DNA of 64,000 nt from Dendrolimus kikuchii (taxonomy: Eukaryota > Arthropoda > Insecta > Lepidoptera > Lasiocampidae). Position 1 is the stretch's first letter. Every line of letters begins with the position of its first letter. Below, one piece after another: positions 43,301 through 48,058 of the stretch. The notes under the pieces are model-generated. The model searched no databases and was not told the origin of the DNA. It worked only from the letters and a program-made list of their open reading frames with translations. The stretch is taken from the NCBI GenBank assembly GCA_019925095.2, contig CM034388.1:29084934-29148933 (forward strand), written 5' to 3'. The translations under genes were made by a program, and so were the position numbers.

Positions 43301-44656
43301 TACTCATAAACTTCCCATTGCTGGGATTTATAGAGTAACATATAGTATACTCGGCACGCTGGTCCCAGGCGAATTGGAGTATTGGACACATCGGTTATCT
43401 CCATATGCAGGTTTCATCACGATGTTTTCCTTCACCGTGCTAATTATAACAATATGCACAGATCCAGATCAGAAAACTACATAAATGGTCGATGCTTTCC
43501 CGCCAGGCTTCGTAACCACGCCCTTTGGGTTTGAGACACGAGTACCTTAACCACTAAGCTACCACGGTTCATTCAATTATTTGTATATATACCTATAATT
43601 ATGTACGCAGCTACCTCAGTGATATGACGGCCTCTGTAGTTGAGTGTGTTAAAAGCCTTTGCTAGCCTAGCTCACTGCAATGCTGAGGCTCTATACAAGA
43701 ATAAAATATACAAAAACTTAAAAAAGAAAAATAAGGCCGGGTACCCTCGTCCGTCCAGCGGAAGAGTTCTGGGTCTCCGGGTTCGTTTCCTGGCATGGTA
43801 AATTTCGGAAACGAATTTTCTCCGTTATTTAAATATGGTCTGGGTGTCTGGGATCGGCCTCAGAGTAGTTTGTTGTAGATTATTCATAACAAGCGTAAGA
43901 GGCCATAGAAGACGGCGACTTAGGCTCAGTATTCTACTTATAGTCTTGAGGGACTTTGGGTAAAATTTTGTTTTTATTATTATACTAGCTTCTGCCCGCG
44001 ACTTCGTCCACGTGCAATAGTTAAAAAAAAAGAAGTTAAAAAATCCCCCGATTTTGAAACATTCTTCATTGGTGTCCCGCTCCTATTGGTCTTAGCGTTA
44101 TGATATATAGTCTATAGCCTTCCTCGATAAATGGGATATCTAAAACTGAAAGAATTTTTCAAATCAGACCAGTAGTTCCTGATATTAGCGCGTTCAAACA
44201 AACAAACTCTTCAGCTTTATATATTAGTATAAGATTACTTTATAAAGACATTGTAATACATTTTAAGTTCTAGCAGTTAAATAATATTATTAAATTACCT
44301 AGTATATCGGGATGACGCGTGAGGAAGTCTTGCTTAGCCCTAATCACATCAAGCCGTATTTGGTTCTCTAGCGGGGCTTCTAAAGCCGAAAAAACCAATG
44401 CTCCAGTCGACAAATAAACGGCGTAAAACAACACATAAATCAGTAAAAGGCAGGTGAATCTTGCTTTTCCAAAAATGCGGGTAGTTGCAAATAACGGTTG
44501 GAACGGCGGATGCTCCTCTTCGTAGAGGATTTCTCTCTCGACAACCATTTTCTTGTTGTAAGGAAACAATTGGCTGTGGACCGTCATATCGTCATCACTT
44601 CTCGATGAACTCATGCTACCGTACGACTGGATACGTTGGTATTTTGGATTATTCAT
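13086..44656 (-). CDS. Two-pore-domain K+ channel, TWIK/KCNK1-like (five coding exons)
   Basis: Reassembled as exons 44299-44656, 27073-27213, 18253-18462, 14447-14635 and 13086-13387. All introns begin GT and end AG and every junction is phase 1, giving 399 residues. The order is: cytosolic N-tail 1-64, M1 about 66-92, extracellular cap with sequons N143 and N149, P1 filter TIGYG at 165-169, M2 about 180-205, M3 about 230-254, P2 filter TIGLG at 274-278, M4 about 300-320, and a cytosolic tail of about 80 residues. The [11 protein letters not shown] context and the YGHVTPLS after P1 resemble TWIK channels rather than TASK or TREK. Known K2P channels form dimers carrying background potassium leak at the plasma membrane. 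The intron splitting the first Gly of GYG is a position known in other K2P genes. The introns are packed with transposons. Exact orthology within insects is not resolved. Confidence 0.9.
13673..14220. mobile_element. hAT-like nonautonomous element in intron 4
   Basis: The left end is CAGTGGTTCCCAAACTTATT, a widespread hAT-type terminus. The right end, read in reverse, is a degenerate partner (CATCCTTTCTCAAAG). It is flanked by ACCTAAAC (13665-13672) and TCCTAAAC (14221-14228), an 8-bp duplication with one mismatch as expected for hAT. It holds C-rich GCGCCCCCA runs and no transposase. Confidence 0.65.
14447..14635 (-). CDS. K2P channel exon 4 (M3 and P2)
   Basis: 189 bp. It encodes M3 and the second pore loop with filter TIGLG followed by DYIPGD, typical of TWIK channels. 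The donor is GTGAGT. Its acceptor TTTTTCTCAG is immediately preceded by an RTE-like insertion (14652-15246). Confidence 0.92.
14636..14651 (-). promoter_or_regulatory. Intron 3 acceptor: AG plus polypyrimidine tract made of TSD
   Basis: On the minus strand the exon 4 acceptor reads ATTTTGTTTTTCT then CAG. The 13-bp pyrimidine-rich stretch is exactly the left copy of the target duplication of the adjacent RTE-like element. The second copy sits at 15247-15259. The tract itself is preserved, but everything upstream of it is now transposon. Confidence 0.85.
14652..15246 (-). mobile_element. RTE-like non-LTR copy, 5' truncated, with 13-bp TSD
   Basis: The 3' end carries a (TATG)n tail at 14652-14666. 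Upstream lies a 153-codon frame (14672-15133) for the C-terminal, post-reverse-transcriptase part of an RTE-type polyprotein, with [15 protein letters not shown] and RWFGHVERM motifs. The perfect duplication AGAAAAACAAAAT lies at 14639-14651 and 15247-15259. The orientation is the same as the host channel gene. The clade name rests on the tail type and domain style, not on a search. Confidence 0.85.
15260..15827. other. Intron sequence with (CATT)n microsatellite
   Basis: AT-rich intron 3 DNA. A short tetranucleotide run (CATT)n lies near 15763-15787. No gene. Confidence 0.5.
15828..16118 (-). mobile_element. SINE-D, tRNA-headed
   Basis: Read on the minus strand, the right end starts with a tRNA-like head: box A like TGGTAGCGTAATGG and box B like GGTTCGATCC. 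The body ends with the CAGCCCATAAATGTCCCACT stretch that I recognise as common in lepidopteran genomes. Partial copies lie at 29655-29830, 43290-43575 and 45740-45905. Confidence 0.7.
16119..17253. other. Intron 3 DNA without recognised features
   Basis: AT-rich with short motif-free frames only. The 16905-17105 open frame has no domain or splice context. Confidence 0.45.
17254..17374 (-). mobile_element. RTE-like fragment with 13-bp TSD
   Basis: A short 3' fragment of the RTE-like family with a (CATA)n tail, flanked by ATTTTTGTTATTA at 17241-17253 and 17375-17387. About 30 bp at the 5' end do not match other copies, suggesting a small rearrangement during insertion. Confidence 0.75.
17523..17770 (+). 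mobile_element. SINE-C, tRNA-derived, (ATT)n tail
   Basis: The head resembles a tRNA gene with box A TGGTTGAGCGGG and box B GGTTCGATTCC. The body contains TAAATTTCGGAAACG and TGTGTGTTTGTCTGCCG, and the end is a run of ATT. Other copies lie at 43627-43975 (interrupted) and 45329-45545. Pol III promoter boxes appear intact. Confidence 0.75.
17771..18252. other. Intron 3 DNA next to exon 3
   Basis: AT-rich with a local hairpin near 18045-18105 built on AAGGCTAAGGCGGGTGC and its complement. No gene. Confidence 0.5.
18253..18462 (-). CDS. K2P channel exon 3 (rest of P1, M2, linker)
   Basis: 210 bp. The acceptor is TTATTTCCAG, and the first two bases complete the Gly of GYG. It encodes YGHVTPLS and M2 with [10 protein letters not shown], then the M2-M3 cytosolic linker. 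It ends ATT G before donor GTTAGT. This acceptor lies about 120 bp from the BEL/Pao insertion. Confidence 0.9.
18583..18740 (+). repeat. BEL1 5' LTR (shared part)
   Basis: 158 bp identical to 26780-26937. The 3' copy is preceded by TGTACAAAGTATGTACAA, which could be the true LTR start. Only TG precedes the shared part in the 5' copy, so its outer end may be trimmed. Confidence 0.85.
19179..26585 (+). CDS. BEL1 Gag-Pro-Pol-Env polyprotein
   Basis: A 2468-residue unbroken frame. In order: coiled-coil-rich N-region; DUF1759-type gag about 228-400; Cys/His zinc knuckles 452-515; aspartic protease with LLDQGSQ about 586; reverse transcriptase with DIEKMFRQI about 908 and catalytic YMDD 987-990; RNase H with CDASE about 1162 and TDSM about 1237; integrase HHCC about 1473-1512; integrase core with VDFTG about 1545, SDNG about 1609 and GGLWEA about 1660; and a DUF5641-type C-domain 1779-1835. 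From 1866 follows an envelope-like module: hydrophobic leader, basic RQKR cleavage-type site at 1976-1979 followed by a glycine-rich hydrophobic start, Cys-rich ectodomain, and a C-terminal membrane segment about 2389-2406 with a basic cytosolic tail. The cleavage site and layout resemble baculovirus-F/errantivirus-type envelopes (inference). Env is in frame with pol, without a stop between them. All listed catalytic motifs look intact. Confidence 0.93.
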   Translation: MEKLLQKQVETLEAIKQIERNFGKDSSSRKTRQYLDERIDRLDRLWAEFSSGNDKLSPYVNSDVQYFAENQYEKTHKYFLSVRQKLTSLRLTTPGDIDEGFALPGPSFKTPTRPLTPAPEPPTATPRQAVELLNLQRTNFRAFRRLTRSIEVENINTKWELEDELRSLQYRWNDIDSLHLKIDNILQGSDSEYEEEFTYYECSYKALKRSLNNKLASTAHIQHSTPQLDVPTFTGRYTQWPTFCDLYSQSIHNNNLLTKCQKMQHLKGKLKGEAERLIQHLYISNENYDTAWELLTHRYNNPILLFTNHIENFLNQPNIQKQTANEIKRLYDITGESIHGIQNLGIDTSTWDTILVHLICKKLDQATYDDYKVARKSPRELPTLAELMDFLESKFIALEPLRQRERSYSSPPNKHSNIYQQPKGSYKPTYQKYQPKENHQRREFQSSATGYVCNCPYCNNKHVLYKCGKFLKLTPDAKLRSISQLQVCRNCLYKHIDNKCNSTKTCKICHCKHSTILHDAFSMSGELPTTPASPTPRVPGPSRGATLTAREHNANHVASEEEEILLTTLLVRAKAADGTYITLRALLDQGSQISLISENAVQQLGLPRQHYHASVFGVGHGSKPSRGIVTLELQSIYDDYKLNTQALVLPRVINNLPNISFKKQPWEHIQHLQLADPEYNISRTIDLLLDASVYSDILMSGLIKGPTMAPIAQQTRLGWIISGNVRTFNCHVVLNNIKDLSQYWEMEEISDTTSALTPEEQYCEDLYQSSTRRLEDGRYEVALPMKLQFKQNLGLSKPKAIAQFHSIENKFKQNKNFADSYKQFMLDYEILGNMKRVENNNNVSCYLPHHGVLKPDSSTTQLRTVFNASSKTSSGYSLNDLMERGPNLQRDLQSLLLTWRQHKYVISADIEKMFRQILIRERDQDLQRIIWRTSAHEPLSEYKLTTITYGTKAAPYLAMRTLKQLALDNEEAQRYPMATKALKNSFYMDDLLEGGDSLEQTRTLQYELIQILKEAGMNIRKWSSNSLDLVKDLPTNSLAVPLHFKNIESRKTLGLSWKPDSDTFTFQNRFEQLQENTQLTKRQLLSYISKIYDPLGWLSPLTIRAKLLFQNTWLNNSTTWDGQLPDEIKEAWNQLNHDFQHLNTFEIPRYLGQKQTYTLHAFCDASEKVYACAIYVVTNNNKGECTSRLVTAKTKLAPVKTKLTLPRLELCGAVLLTRLLKKVMETLTCDKIETFAWTDSMIVLGWIHGGANRWKQFVSNRVQTIITVVPPSHWHHVSSAENAADCATRGLSANQLQGHSLWWEGPRWLKNFHEDQIGKITYPYPQIETKKLSVHAALCENKNFIIKLLNDMQSIRRVATTIGWLSRYIEWLRNKQNIPIQGYLTNMEINHSYNLIIKTVQFMEFQEDFTRLKGKQCVKRNSKLICLNPYLDEKDGLLKVGGRLSNSHLSQSAKHPIILPSHSRLTDLIIRQAHLTTLHGGPSLTLTHIREKYWILSGLRTVKRELNKCVTCRKHSDQSRPPIMADLPAPRVTPSRPFTHAGVDFTGHFDIKANKGRGVRTHKGYVAVFVCLSTKAVHLELVSDLSTPGFLAAFRRFCARRGTPSHVYSDNGTNFVGANRLLKKEYQEIAQSINRDFFNNIKEYNIQWTFNAPAYPSAGGLWEAAVKSFKYHLRRVIGEQKLTYEEFITLLHQIEACLNSRPLITVNENSSDICLTPGHFLIGDTLLSRPQTDSGNINLTTRWRMIQAMNKDIWKAWSSDYLKQLQARTKWRTPTKNIEVEDIVLVKEENLPPGKWALGRVVDVHPGKDGHVRVVSLKTKHGVIKRPALKLSVLPVKKDEDETSLEQGDETSRPRRSTRKGAFHYMTMALLLLMAVIMPVECTYSISPFDKNQSIYFDKMYDMNIIRDEWKLIIYYNMSSYWSGLHNIENYVTHLDNYLRKNGLASQYKSIVYQLKHEISEIEHYNSILQNQISKRQKRGLINGVGYLANSLFGVLDDSFAQKYEKDIQQITQNENHLQQLFKNQTSVLEAQYNIMRRNEDIMNRQFKIVENHLRNISQILNQVESQQRIELYFISSSLAANIIISSLRRIQTTLINIITDITHGHNIDIHLLPPEQLIEQVNVIRSHLQNDLTLPAENENVQELYKLLKLNVKINNNFLIIEVKFPLQNKDTLELDSVISIPYPNHIVRFITPYIAFNLRKNLLLFLTETDIRTCIHLPRNRILCSTNNLIYEQTFTQSICNINIDGHLKLCATEPLTCQEHWIKLHNTNSWLYSCCDECKVYIFCTDGMKLEALLGNGILNIGQGCNIKSKSLIIYGHNDYFSHTKMDGYSAIIPETSILNHITNTTFSNFTMENHDREWNNIKTQIDVLKQQSNISFISTHDIHLYAVSYTVLAVVILGGMTYWAKRCWKNRRRAVAPEPFSVVFQAAQKVAEVDQLHQPTTSNSAKTITLDIPSATSHVTVKKP
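26780..26937 (+). repeat. BEL1 3' LTR (shared part)
   Basis: 158 bp identical to the 5' copy. Upstream, GAGGCGCAGGA at about 26750-26760 may act as the polypurine-type plus-strand primer. Beyond 26937 the sequence becomes intron DNA that runs 135 bp to exon 2. Confidence 0.85.
27073..27213 (-). CDS. K2P channel exon 2 (cap helix 2 and P1)
   Basis: 141 bp. The acceptor is TTTCGTCCACAG. The exon encodes an acidic helix, two N-glycosylation sequons and the first pore helix up to TTI plus one base of Gly. The donor is GTAAGC. Both ends join neighbouring exons in phase. The open plus-strand frame across it is a shadow. Confidence 0.9.
27340..27695. repeat. Dispersed repeat family F
   Basis: Contains AGAACCC, AAATTTCATTAAAATCG and GAAATCGGTCCAGTAGTTT, ending in TATAATATTAGTATAG. 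The same wording recurs at 61950-62330. Non-coding. Confidence 0.6.
27900..28570. repeat. GC-rich island, probable LINE 5' UTR fragment
   Basis: About 600 bp of strongly GC-rich, CpG-rich DNA inside an AT-rich intron. A related short stretch (CGCAACGTGTTAT ... CCCAGCAACACG) recurs at 37205-37278, which argues for a transposon origin. The look is that of a 5' leader of an R1- or CR1-type LINE, but no ORF supports this. ORFs at 28297-28566 and 28363-28548 are GC artefacts. Confidence 0.45.
28571..29300. other. Intron 1 DNA without recognised features
   Basis: No gene or bounded element found. Confidence 0.45.
29313..29497 (+). mobile_element. RTE-like fragment with 12-bp TSD
   Basis: The last 185 bp of the family, ending (TATG)n, flanked by TAAAAGAACAGA at 29301-29312 and 29498-29509. 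Confidence 0.8.
29655..29830 (+). mobile_element. SINE-D fragment
   Basis: Carries the CATCGTGATGCAACCTGC and GGCGGGTATACTGTCCGTTC blocks in the orientation opposite to the 15828 copy. The tRNA-like head is missing. Confidence 0.65.
30391..30417. repeat. Perfect 10-bp-arm palindrome
   Basis: TGTCCTATAG, loop CGTATAG, CTATAGGACA. No loop or tail typical of a terminator is expected in this eukaryotic setting; it may be a cruciform. Confidence 0.6.
30474..30847 (+). mobile_element. SINE-B full-length-like copy, 15-bp TSD
   Basis: 374 bp ending in a poly-A run and flanked by AAGACAAGCGTAGGT at 30459-30473 and 30848-30862. It is the longest copy of this family in the window. The region TTAGCTATCAAGAG near the 5' end and TTCTGATTCCCG could be degenerate pol III boxes A and B. 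Confidence 0.85.
30863..31109. other. Intron 1 DNA, no feature
   Basis: AT-rich, nothing recognised. Confidence 0.4.
31112..31390. mobile_element. Fold-back element with 113-bp arms
   Basis: Arms 31112-31224 and 31278-31390 are inverted copies with a single mismatch seen by eye, and the spacer is 53 bp. Termini ATAAAACTACG and CGTAGTTTTAT are flanked by TA on both sides, which suits a Tc1/mariner-type MITE. A transcript would form a very long RNA hairpin. Confidence 0.85.
31425..31550. repeat. Degenerate ACTAGTA tandem array
   Basis: Repeated words ACTAGTA, AAATACTA and ACTACTA in an irregular series with a period of about 20 bp. No coding potential. Confidence 0.55.
31646..31925 (-). mobile_element. 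SINE-A copy
   Basis: Reverse-oriented copy of a family whose full form runs from ATCCGTGCAGGAACGGAG to CTGCAATAAAAAAA. Its body contains GGAAAGCGGTTACCATCGCC and GGCGACATACT. This copy lacks the GC-rich head. Confidence 0.7.
32165..32473 (+). mobile_element. SINE-A copy, near full length
   Basis: Runs from ATCCGTGCAGGAACGGAG to a CTGCAATAAAAAAA tail. Well matched to the copies at 38849, 40651 and 42820. No stable TSD was identified. Confidence 0.75.
32757..33004 (+). mobile_element. SINE-A copy, 3' truncated
   Basis: Matches the family from the AGGAACGGAGAAAG head to CCATAGGCGAT, then stops; the tail is absent. Confidence 0.7.
33560..33965. repeat. Two adjacent family-F repeat fragments
   Basis: The first ends GCAGAACAACGTCTGCCGGG; the second (33776-33965) is the reverse complement of the repeat at 43985-44232, sharing AAGCTGAAGAGTTTGTTTG and TATAGGCTATA. 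Confidence 0.6.
34121..34538. mobile_element. Harbinger-type MITE (206 bp) split by an RTE-like copy
   Basis: Termini GGGCCGCTTGCATAACGTTA and its near-complement ending GCGGCCC are flanked by TAA at 34118-34120 and 34539-34541. The RTE-like insertion at 34137-34334 plus its duplicated target accounts for the extra length. Confidence 0.75.
34137..34334 (-). mobile_element. RTE-like copy nested in MITE, 14-bp TSD
   Basis: Starts with a (CATA)n tail and is 5' truncated. The duplication GCCGCTTGCATAAC lies at 34123-34136 and 34335-34348, and it is part of the MITE terminus, so the order of events is clear. Confidence 0.85.
34863..35345 (-). mobile_element. RTE-like copy, internal deletion
   Basis: Carries the post-RT C-terminal coding segment in two frames (34877-35176 and 35121-35333) because of a small deletion around 35190. 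Flanked by an inverted, not direct, 20-bp pair (34844-34864 against about 35452-35472). Confidence 0.75.
35421..35455. repeat. Perfect 15-bp-arm hairpin
   Basis: CATAGATTGCAATAT, loop AGTCC, ATATTGCAATCTATG. It follows a 22-bp scrap of the RTE-like family. Confidence 0.65.
35476..35605 (-). mobile_element. SINE-A fragment
   Basis: Contains GGTGGCCATCCA, CTGGCTGTGGGTTATTTTTG and TTCCTGCACGGAT; the middle and tail are lost. Confidence 0.65.
35740..36400. repeat. Dispersed repeat family G with RTE scrap
   Basis: The sentence-like block TTAACCGATAGTAAGGC...GGTCGGTAAGATAT recurs here, at 42240-42470 and at 59990-60070. A 55-bp RTE-like 3' end lies at about 35946-36002. Confidence 0.55.
36401..37568. 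other. AT-rich intron 1 DNA
   Basis: No gene. The stretch 37205-37278 is related to part of the GC-rich island at 28235-28305. Confidence 0.45.
37579..37939 (+). mobile_element. RTE-like copy with internal deletion, 10-bp TSD
   Basis: Flanked by TATTTAACTA at 37569-37578 and 37940-37949. About 150 bp between the ERMTKE-type segment and the SEVCKNKP segment are missing, so it is a deletion derivative. Confidence 0.8.
38158..38435 (-). mobile_element. RTE-like copy, 5' truncated
   Basis: Open frame 38172-38432 for the family C-terminus. Tail CATACATAC at the left end. TSD not resolved. Confidence 0.75.
38849..39158 (+). mobile_element. SINE-A copy, near full length
   Basis: Head ATCCGTGCAGGAACGGAG, tail CTGCAATAAAAAAATT. 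The open frame near it is a shadow of the GC-rich head. Confidence 0.75.
39360..39870. mobile_element. MITE-like GC-rich inverted repeat region
   Basis: The block 39607-39862 has ends AATACACAACAAAGCCGCCG and the near-complement ending TTTAGTGTGTATT. Upstream, two direct copies of GTACACACT..GATTTTGGTTACAGT (about 39451 and 39574) suggest a larger element. TSD unclear. Confidence 0.5.
39902..40017 (+). mobile_element. RTE-like fragment with 9-bp TSD
   Basis: Flanked by TATAATAAC at 39893-39901 and 40018-40026. Confidence 0.7.
40077..40335 (-). mobile_element. SINE-A copy
   Basis: Poly-T tail side at 40077, head CCTGCACGGAT at right. Some internal loss near 40120. Confidence 0.7.
40651..40954 (+). 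mobile_element. SINE-A nested 11 bp inside the hAT end
   Basis: Begins directly after the 11-bp left terminus of the hAT element and ends in an A-rich tail. Confidence 0.75.
41106..41418 (-). mobile_element. SINE-A nested in hAT, opposite orientation
   Basis: Poly-T at the left, head CCTGCACGGAT at the right. With the 40651 copy it forms an inverted pair of about 300-bp arms inside one element. Confidence 0.75.
42030..42470. repeat. Families F and G repeats side by side
   Basis: 42030-42240 matches the reverse complement of 61025-61210 (GAAACCGCGCCGGGCCGCTAG). 42240-42470 is a family G block. Confidence 0.6.
42820..43114 (+). mobile_element. SINE-A copy with small deletion
   Basis: Lacks about 20 bp after GGCGACAAAAC compared with other copies; otherwise complete to the AATAAAAAAAT tail. 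Confidence 0.75.
43290..43575 (-). mobile_element. SINE-D copy, diverged
   Basis: Matches the 15828 copy, including CATCACGATGTTTTCCTTCA and a tRNA-like head at the right end. Confidence 0.65.
43627..43975 (+). mobile_element. SINE-C copy, interrupted
   Basis: Head GACGGCCTCTGTAGTTGAG, then about 70 bp of unrelated A-rich DNA, then the family resumes at the GGGTTCGTTTCCTGG box B region and continues to the AT-rich tail. Confidence 0.65.
43985..44232. repeat. Dispersed repeat family F
   Basis: CTTCTGCCCGCGACTTCGTC at one end and TTATATATTAGTATAAG at the other; reverse complement of 33776-33965. Confidence 0.6.
44299..44656 (-). CDS. K2P channel exon 1 (start, M1, cap)
   Basis: 119 codons plus one base. 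The start context is AAACATGA. It encodes a serine/acid-rich N-tail, then M1 containing [13 protein letters not shown], whose glycine, phenylalanine and glutamate fit the K2P M1 pattern, and the first cap helix. It ends CTA G before donor GTAATT. A 17-kb intron follows. Confidence 0.9.
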
Positions 44657-45328
44657 GTTTATTAATTCGAAAATGAAGGCAATAGCAAAAGAATTTTTGT
44701 TGATGATTCGAAATTTGAAATATTATTCGCTACAAATCGCCAAACGTTTAAAAAACAAATAAACGTCTATTGTCAATAACACAATTTGAAAAAAGAACAC
44801 AGATTTAAAAAATTAAAATCGGAACGGAATGTAGTAACTCACGAGTCGATCGGCAATTGAAAAACACTCCCGATTCGAAATTCAAAATGATTTTCTAAAC
44901 GGCTTTTTTAAAAACAATTCCAGAACACAAACCGAATATCCCGGAATGAATTAAATTTCTGTCAACTGTACTTATAAAACCTTTTCGGGTGGTTAGGTTC
45001 GACGAACAACGCGAAAATTTCGGTCACTTTAGTCTCTTTTCTACAATTTTCGAGCTTGTGTATCACCATTTTGATGCATTTTAGTTAATTAGTTAACGAT
45101 ATGAAGTGGCTAAAGCCGTTTGCGGTTTGACCGATGTCGACAACGTCCAGATAAAGACTGAGGGGTCGCGCCAATTGGTGTTTCCAACAAGTAACCGATA
45201 TCTTGCGGTGTTGTCCCTTGTGTGTAATATGCGATATGTTATCGATTAGCGTGTTTGTTTTAAGGTAATGACCAACAATCAGATTGACAATTCTAAATAA
45301 TTTTTATTATTTTGATGTTATGTAAAAT
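44657..45328 (-). promoter_or_regulatory. 5' flank of K2P channel, probable 5' UTR/promoter
   Basis: About 670 bp without recognised repeats directly upstream of the start codon. Moderately CpG-containing. No confident TATA or initiator; if exon 1 is the first exon, transcription should start here. Confidence 0.35.
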
Positions 45329-45545
45329 TACGGTCTCTGTGGTTGAGCGGGCCGAACTCATTGCAACGCAGGGGCTCCGGGTTCGATTCCTGACATGGTA
45401 AATTACGGAAACGAACTTTCCGTTATTTACTATGGTCTGGATGTCTGGGACCTCAGAGTGGTCCGTTATATATTATCCATAACACAAGCGTAACTTGATT
45501 AGCTTGGAGACGATGTGTGTGTTTGTCTGCCGATTATTATTACTT
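45329..45545 (+). mobile_element. SINE-C copy
   Basis: GGTCTCTGTGGTTGAGCGGG head, GGTTCGATTCC box B and (ATT)n end. About 20 bp near box A are missing. Confidence 0.7.
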
Positions 45546-45594
45546 TAAAAAACAATAATCTCATATTTTTTTTAAAACTTTCATTTCAATTATT

Positions 45595-45905
45595 CTTTTA
45601 TTACTGGAGAAGCGTAGAGAGGCTGATGGCATACCTGATGGAAAGTGGTTACAGTCGCCTATGGATATTTGCAACACCAAAGGCCTAGCTACTAATAGCA
45701 GCATACTGTAGACCAGGAATGACAGCTAGTAGTACTAACACACTCGTATTTCAAAGGACGTGGGTTCGAATCTTAGTCAGGAAAAATACATCACCAGCAA
45801 TTTTGATTACATCAGAAAATTTCTTTTTGTTACAATTACCACGTGCTGACAGTAAACATCGTGATGAAAACTGTATGCTAAGATAACCGATGTGTGAAAC
45901 CTTGT
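45595..45905. repeat. SINE-A fragment followed by SINE-D fragment
   Basis: 45595-45720 is a broken reverse SINE-A (GATGGAAAGTGGTTACAGTC). 45740-45905 is a SINE-D piece with GTGGGTTCGAATC box B and CATCGTGATGAAAAC. Confidence 0.6.
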
Positions 45906-46077
45906 TTGTTTGCTTTGGAAAAGCATGTCGAGTATCGTGTATTCACATCACTAGTTAGTAAGTTTATATTGTCTATGTTTTTGTTCTTCTTCTTTGTCTA
46001 TATTTCATGTCGGTCAGTCGTATTATATTGCATCTCTTTTAAAATTAGAATAAACAGTTTAAGTCAGTCAGTATCTA

Positions 46078-46800
46078 TATATTAATACGTGAAGCAAAAA
46101 CTTTGTACCCCTTTTTACGAAAATTGCGCGGACGGAGGAGTATGAAATTTCACACACTTACAGTTTATATAGAGAAGAAGCGACGAATGCTAATATTTTA
46201 TTTAAATTATGCATAAAAATACATTAAATAAAAAAAAACATTACACACTCTATCGTGTTTTTGACACACACACGCATATATACGCTTTTGTTTATTGTAC
46301 AAGTCAAATTAACAGTGTAGCCTTGGCGAAATCTGTGATTATAGAAGTATAATCTTTGACATTAATTATTATGGTCGAATTTCGACCACGAGTTTAATTT
46401 TTTATTATTATTATTATTAACATCTCTACGGACTCGAGTTCCGTACCTTTTTTTACTACTTAATTTCTATGAAAAATTTTAGAGTCCATACACGCTTATT
46501 GTTTATTTTTGTTACTGTGTGTGACATTAATTTAGTGATTTTTATGTTATGGTGTACCTTAAGATTAACTTATTATATTAATTTATTCTAATTTTAATAC
46601 TAAACTTATAATAATGTAGAGTGTATCTGTTACATGCTGGTGTTGTGAGGAAGTGCATGTGCAGTGTTGGCCTTATATCTATACTTATATATAGTCCTAT
46701 CTAGTGCCATGTGTGTCGGTTTTTTCTTTTCTGTGCCTGGGTTATTAATTTTTAAGCTCTTTGTGTGTCTTGGTTTGTTTGTGAGGTGTGCGTGTAATGC
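46078..46800 (+). repeat. Dispersed repeat family E, long copy
   Basis: Shares TTAATACGTGAA, GCGGACGGAGGAGTATGAAA and TCAAATTAACAGTGTAGCC with 63080-63430, and its 3' half with the reverse copy at 4361-4850. No protein frame. Confidence 0.65.
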
Positions 46801-47269
46801 AATGCGATGGTAGTGCGCGTTGGTTTGAGTATATAAGTTTTATTGTTAGTTATGTTGTGGCTTTGTGTGGTGCCATTATTTATTGTTTAATTGTTGTGTT
46901 TAATTTAATTTAATCGATATCCGAGTAACTCTTTATTTCGTGTCTTTGGGAAATTGCAAATGCTGGTAACGGCAAGGAATCGCATATTATCTCTCCATGT
47001 AGTAATAAGGTAAGAACACTCCACCGAGTACCCGACGCATTACGTTATATTACGTATCAAGTTTAATAAACTCCAGATAAATTAAATTACTGGGGAAAAG
47101 AAGAATGAATTATTATAACATAATTGGATTGTAAATATGATTTATAAGGTAAGTTAAAGAAGAAAGGAAAATCTTTATGCCTTTTACAAGAACCGTATCT
47201 CTTTCTAGTAAATAATGAAATATTTTTGGTAAAAACCATTCGTAGGAATTATTGTATTTGGTTTTATAT

Positions 47270-47719
47270 TGTTACATGCCTAAAAAGTGAATGCACACCT
47301 GCCTGCCAGTATATTACCTTCCCGCATTTGGACTTCTTTTGTTTACTTAGAAAAACAGTCTATTGTGTATTGTACTAGTTTATGGCCGTTCGCAGGAATA
47401 ATTAAGCAGGTGTGCGGATTACGTATTTCTAGGAAATTAAGTCGACGATACGATACGGGCGGGCACACTTATATTTGTGAAGTATAAAACGACGGCAGGA
47501 TGGAGAGGGGAGGCAGTCAAGCGACGATTACGATACGAGCAAGACGTGTGTACATTCGATGAGCTATATAGTGACGGACTTTGCGAGTGTTATTGAATCG
47601 TGCAGTTTGTACTGGTTGTGTCCAGTTATATTTGTACCTGTGTTATACGTGTTTGTAGTTCTAATAAATTCTATAGTAATTCCAACGGCATTTTTAATTC
47701 GAGTCCTGCACTCGTAACA
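47270..47719 (+). mobile_element. Solo LTR, 450 bp, TSD ATAT
   Basis: Begins TGTTACATGCC and ends CTCGTAACA, flanked by ATAT at 47266-47269 and 47720-47723. A TATA box (AGTATAAAAC, 47481-47490) and a poly-A signal (AATAAA, 47663-47668) are in LTR order. A second copy lies inverted at 58265-58744. The ATAT target recalls Ty3/gypsy elements of the 17.6/297 group (inference). Confidence 0.85.
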
Positions 47720-48058
47720 ATATCATGGTGCTTTTTTAATGCTGCTGCTACACTTGGGATAATGTCTAAAAGCCCAAGAAGTGCTGACTTGACGTCGAAA
47801 AGGATGCCATGCGTACCAATGGTCTCGCAATTAGGGATGCCGAAGATCGCGTGAAATAGAGAAGAAAAGTAAGAAAGCGAACCTAGGACTTCGAAGCAGA
47901 CGTTCCAGGCAACCGGGATTTAACGCTAGGATGACGATGATGACGTGATACCGTCTGTGAGCATGAATAACGTAGCAGATATTTTGTTTTTATCAAAAAA
48001 AAAACGGCAAAAATAATCATTTTTTACATTTATATATATCATATTATATTTAAATTTA

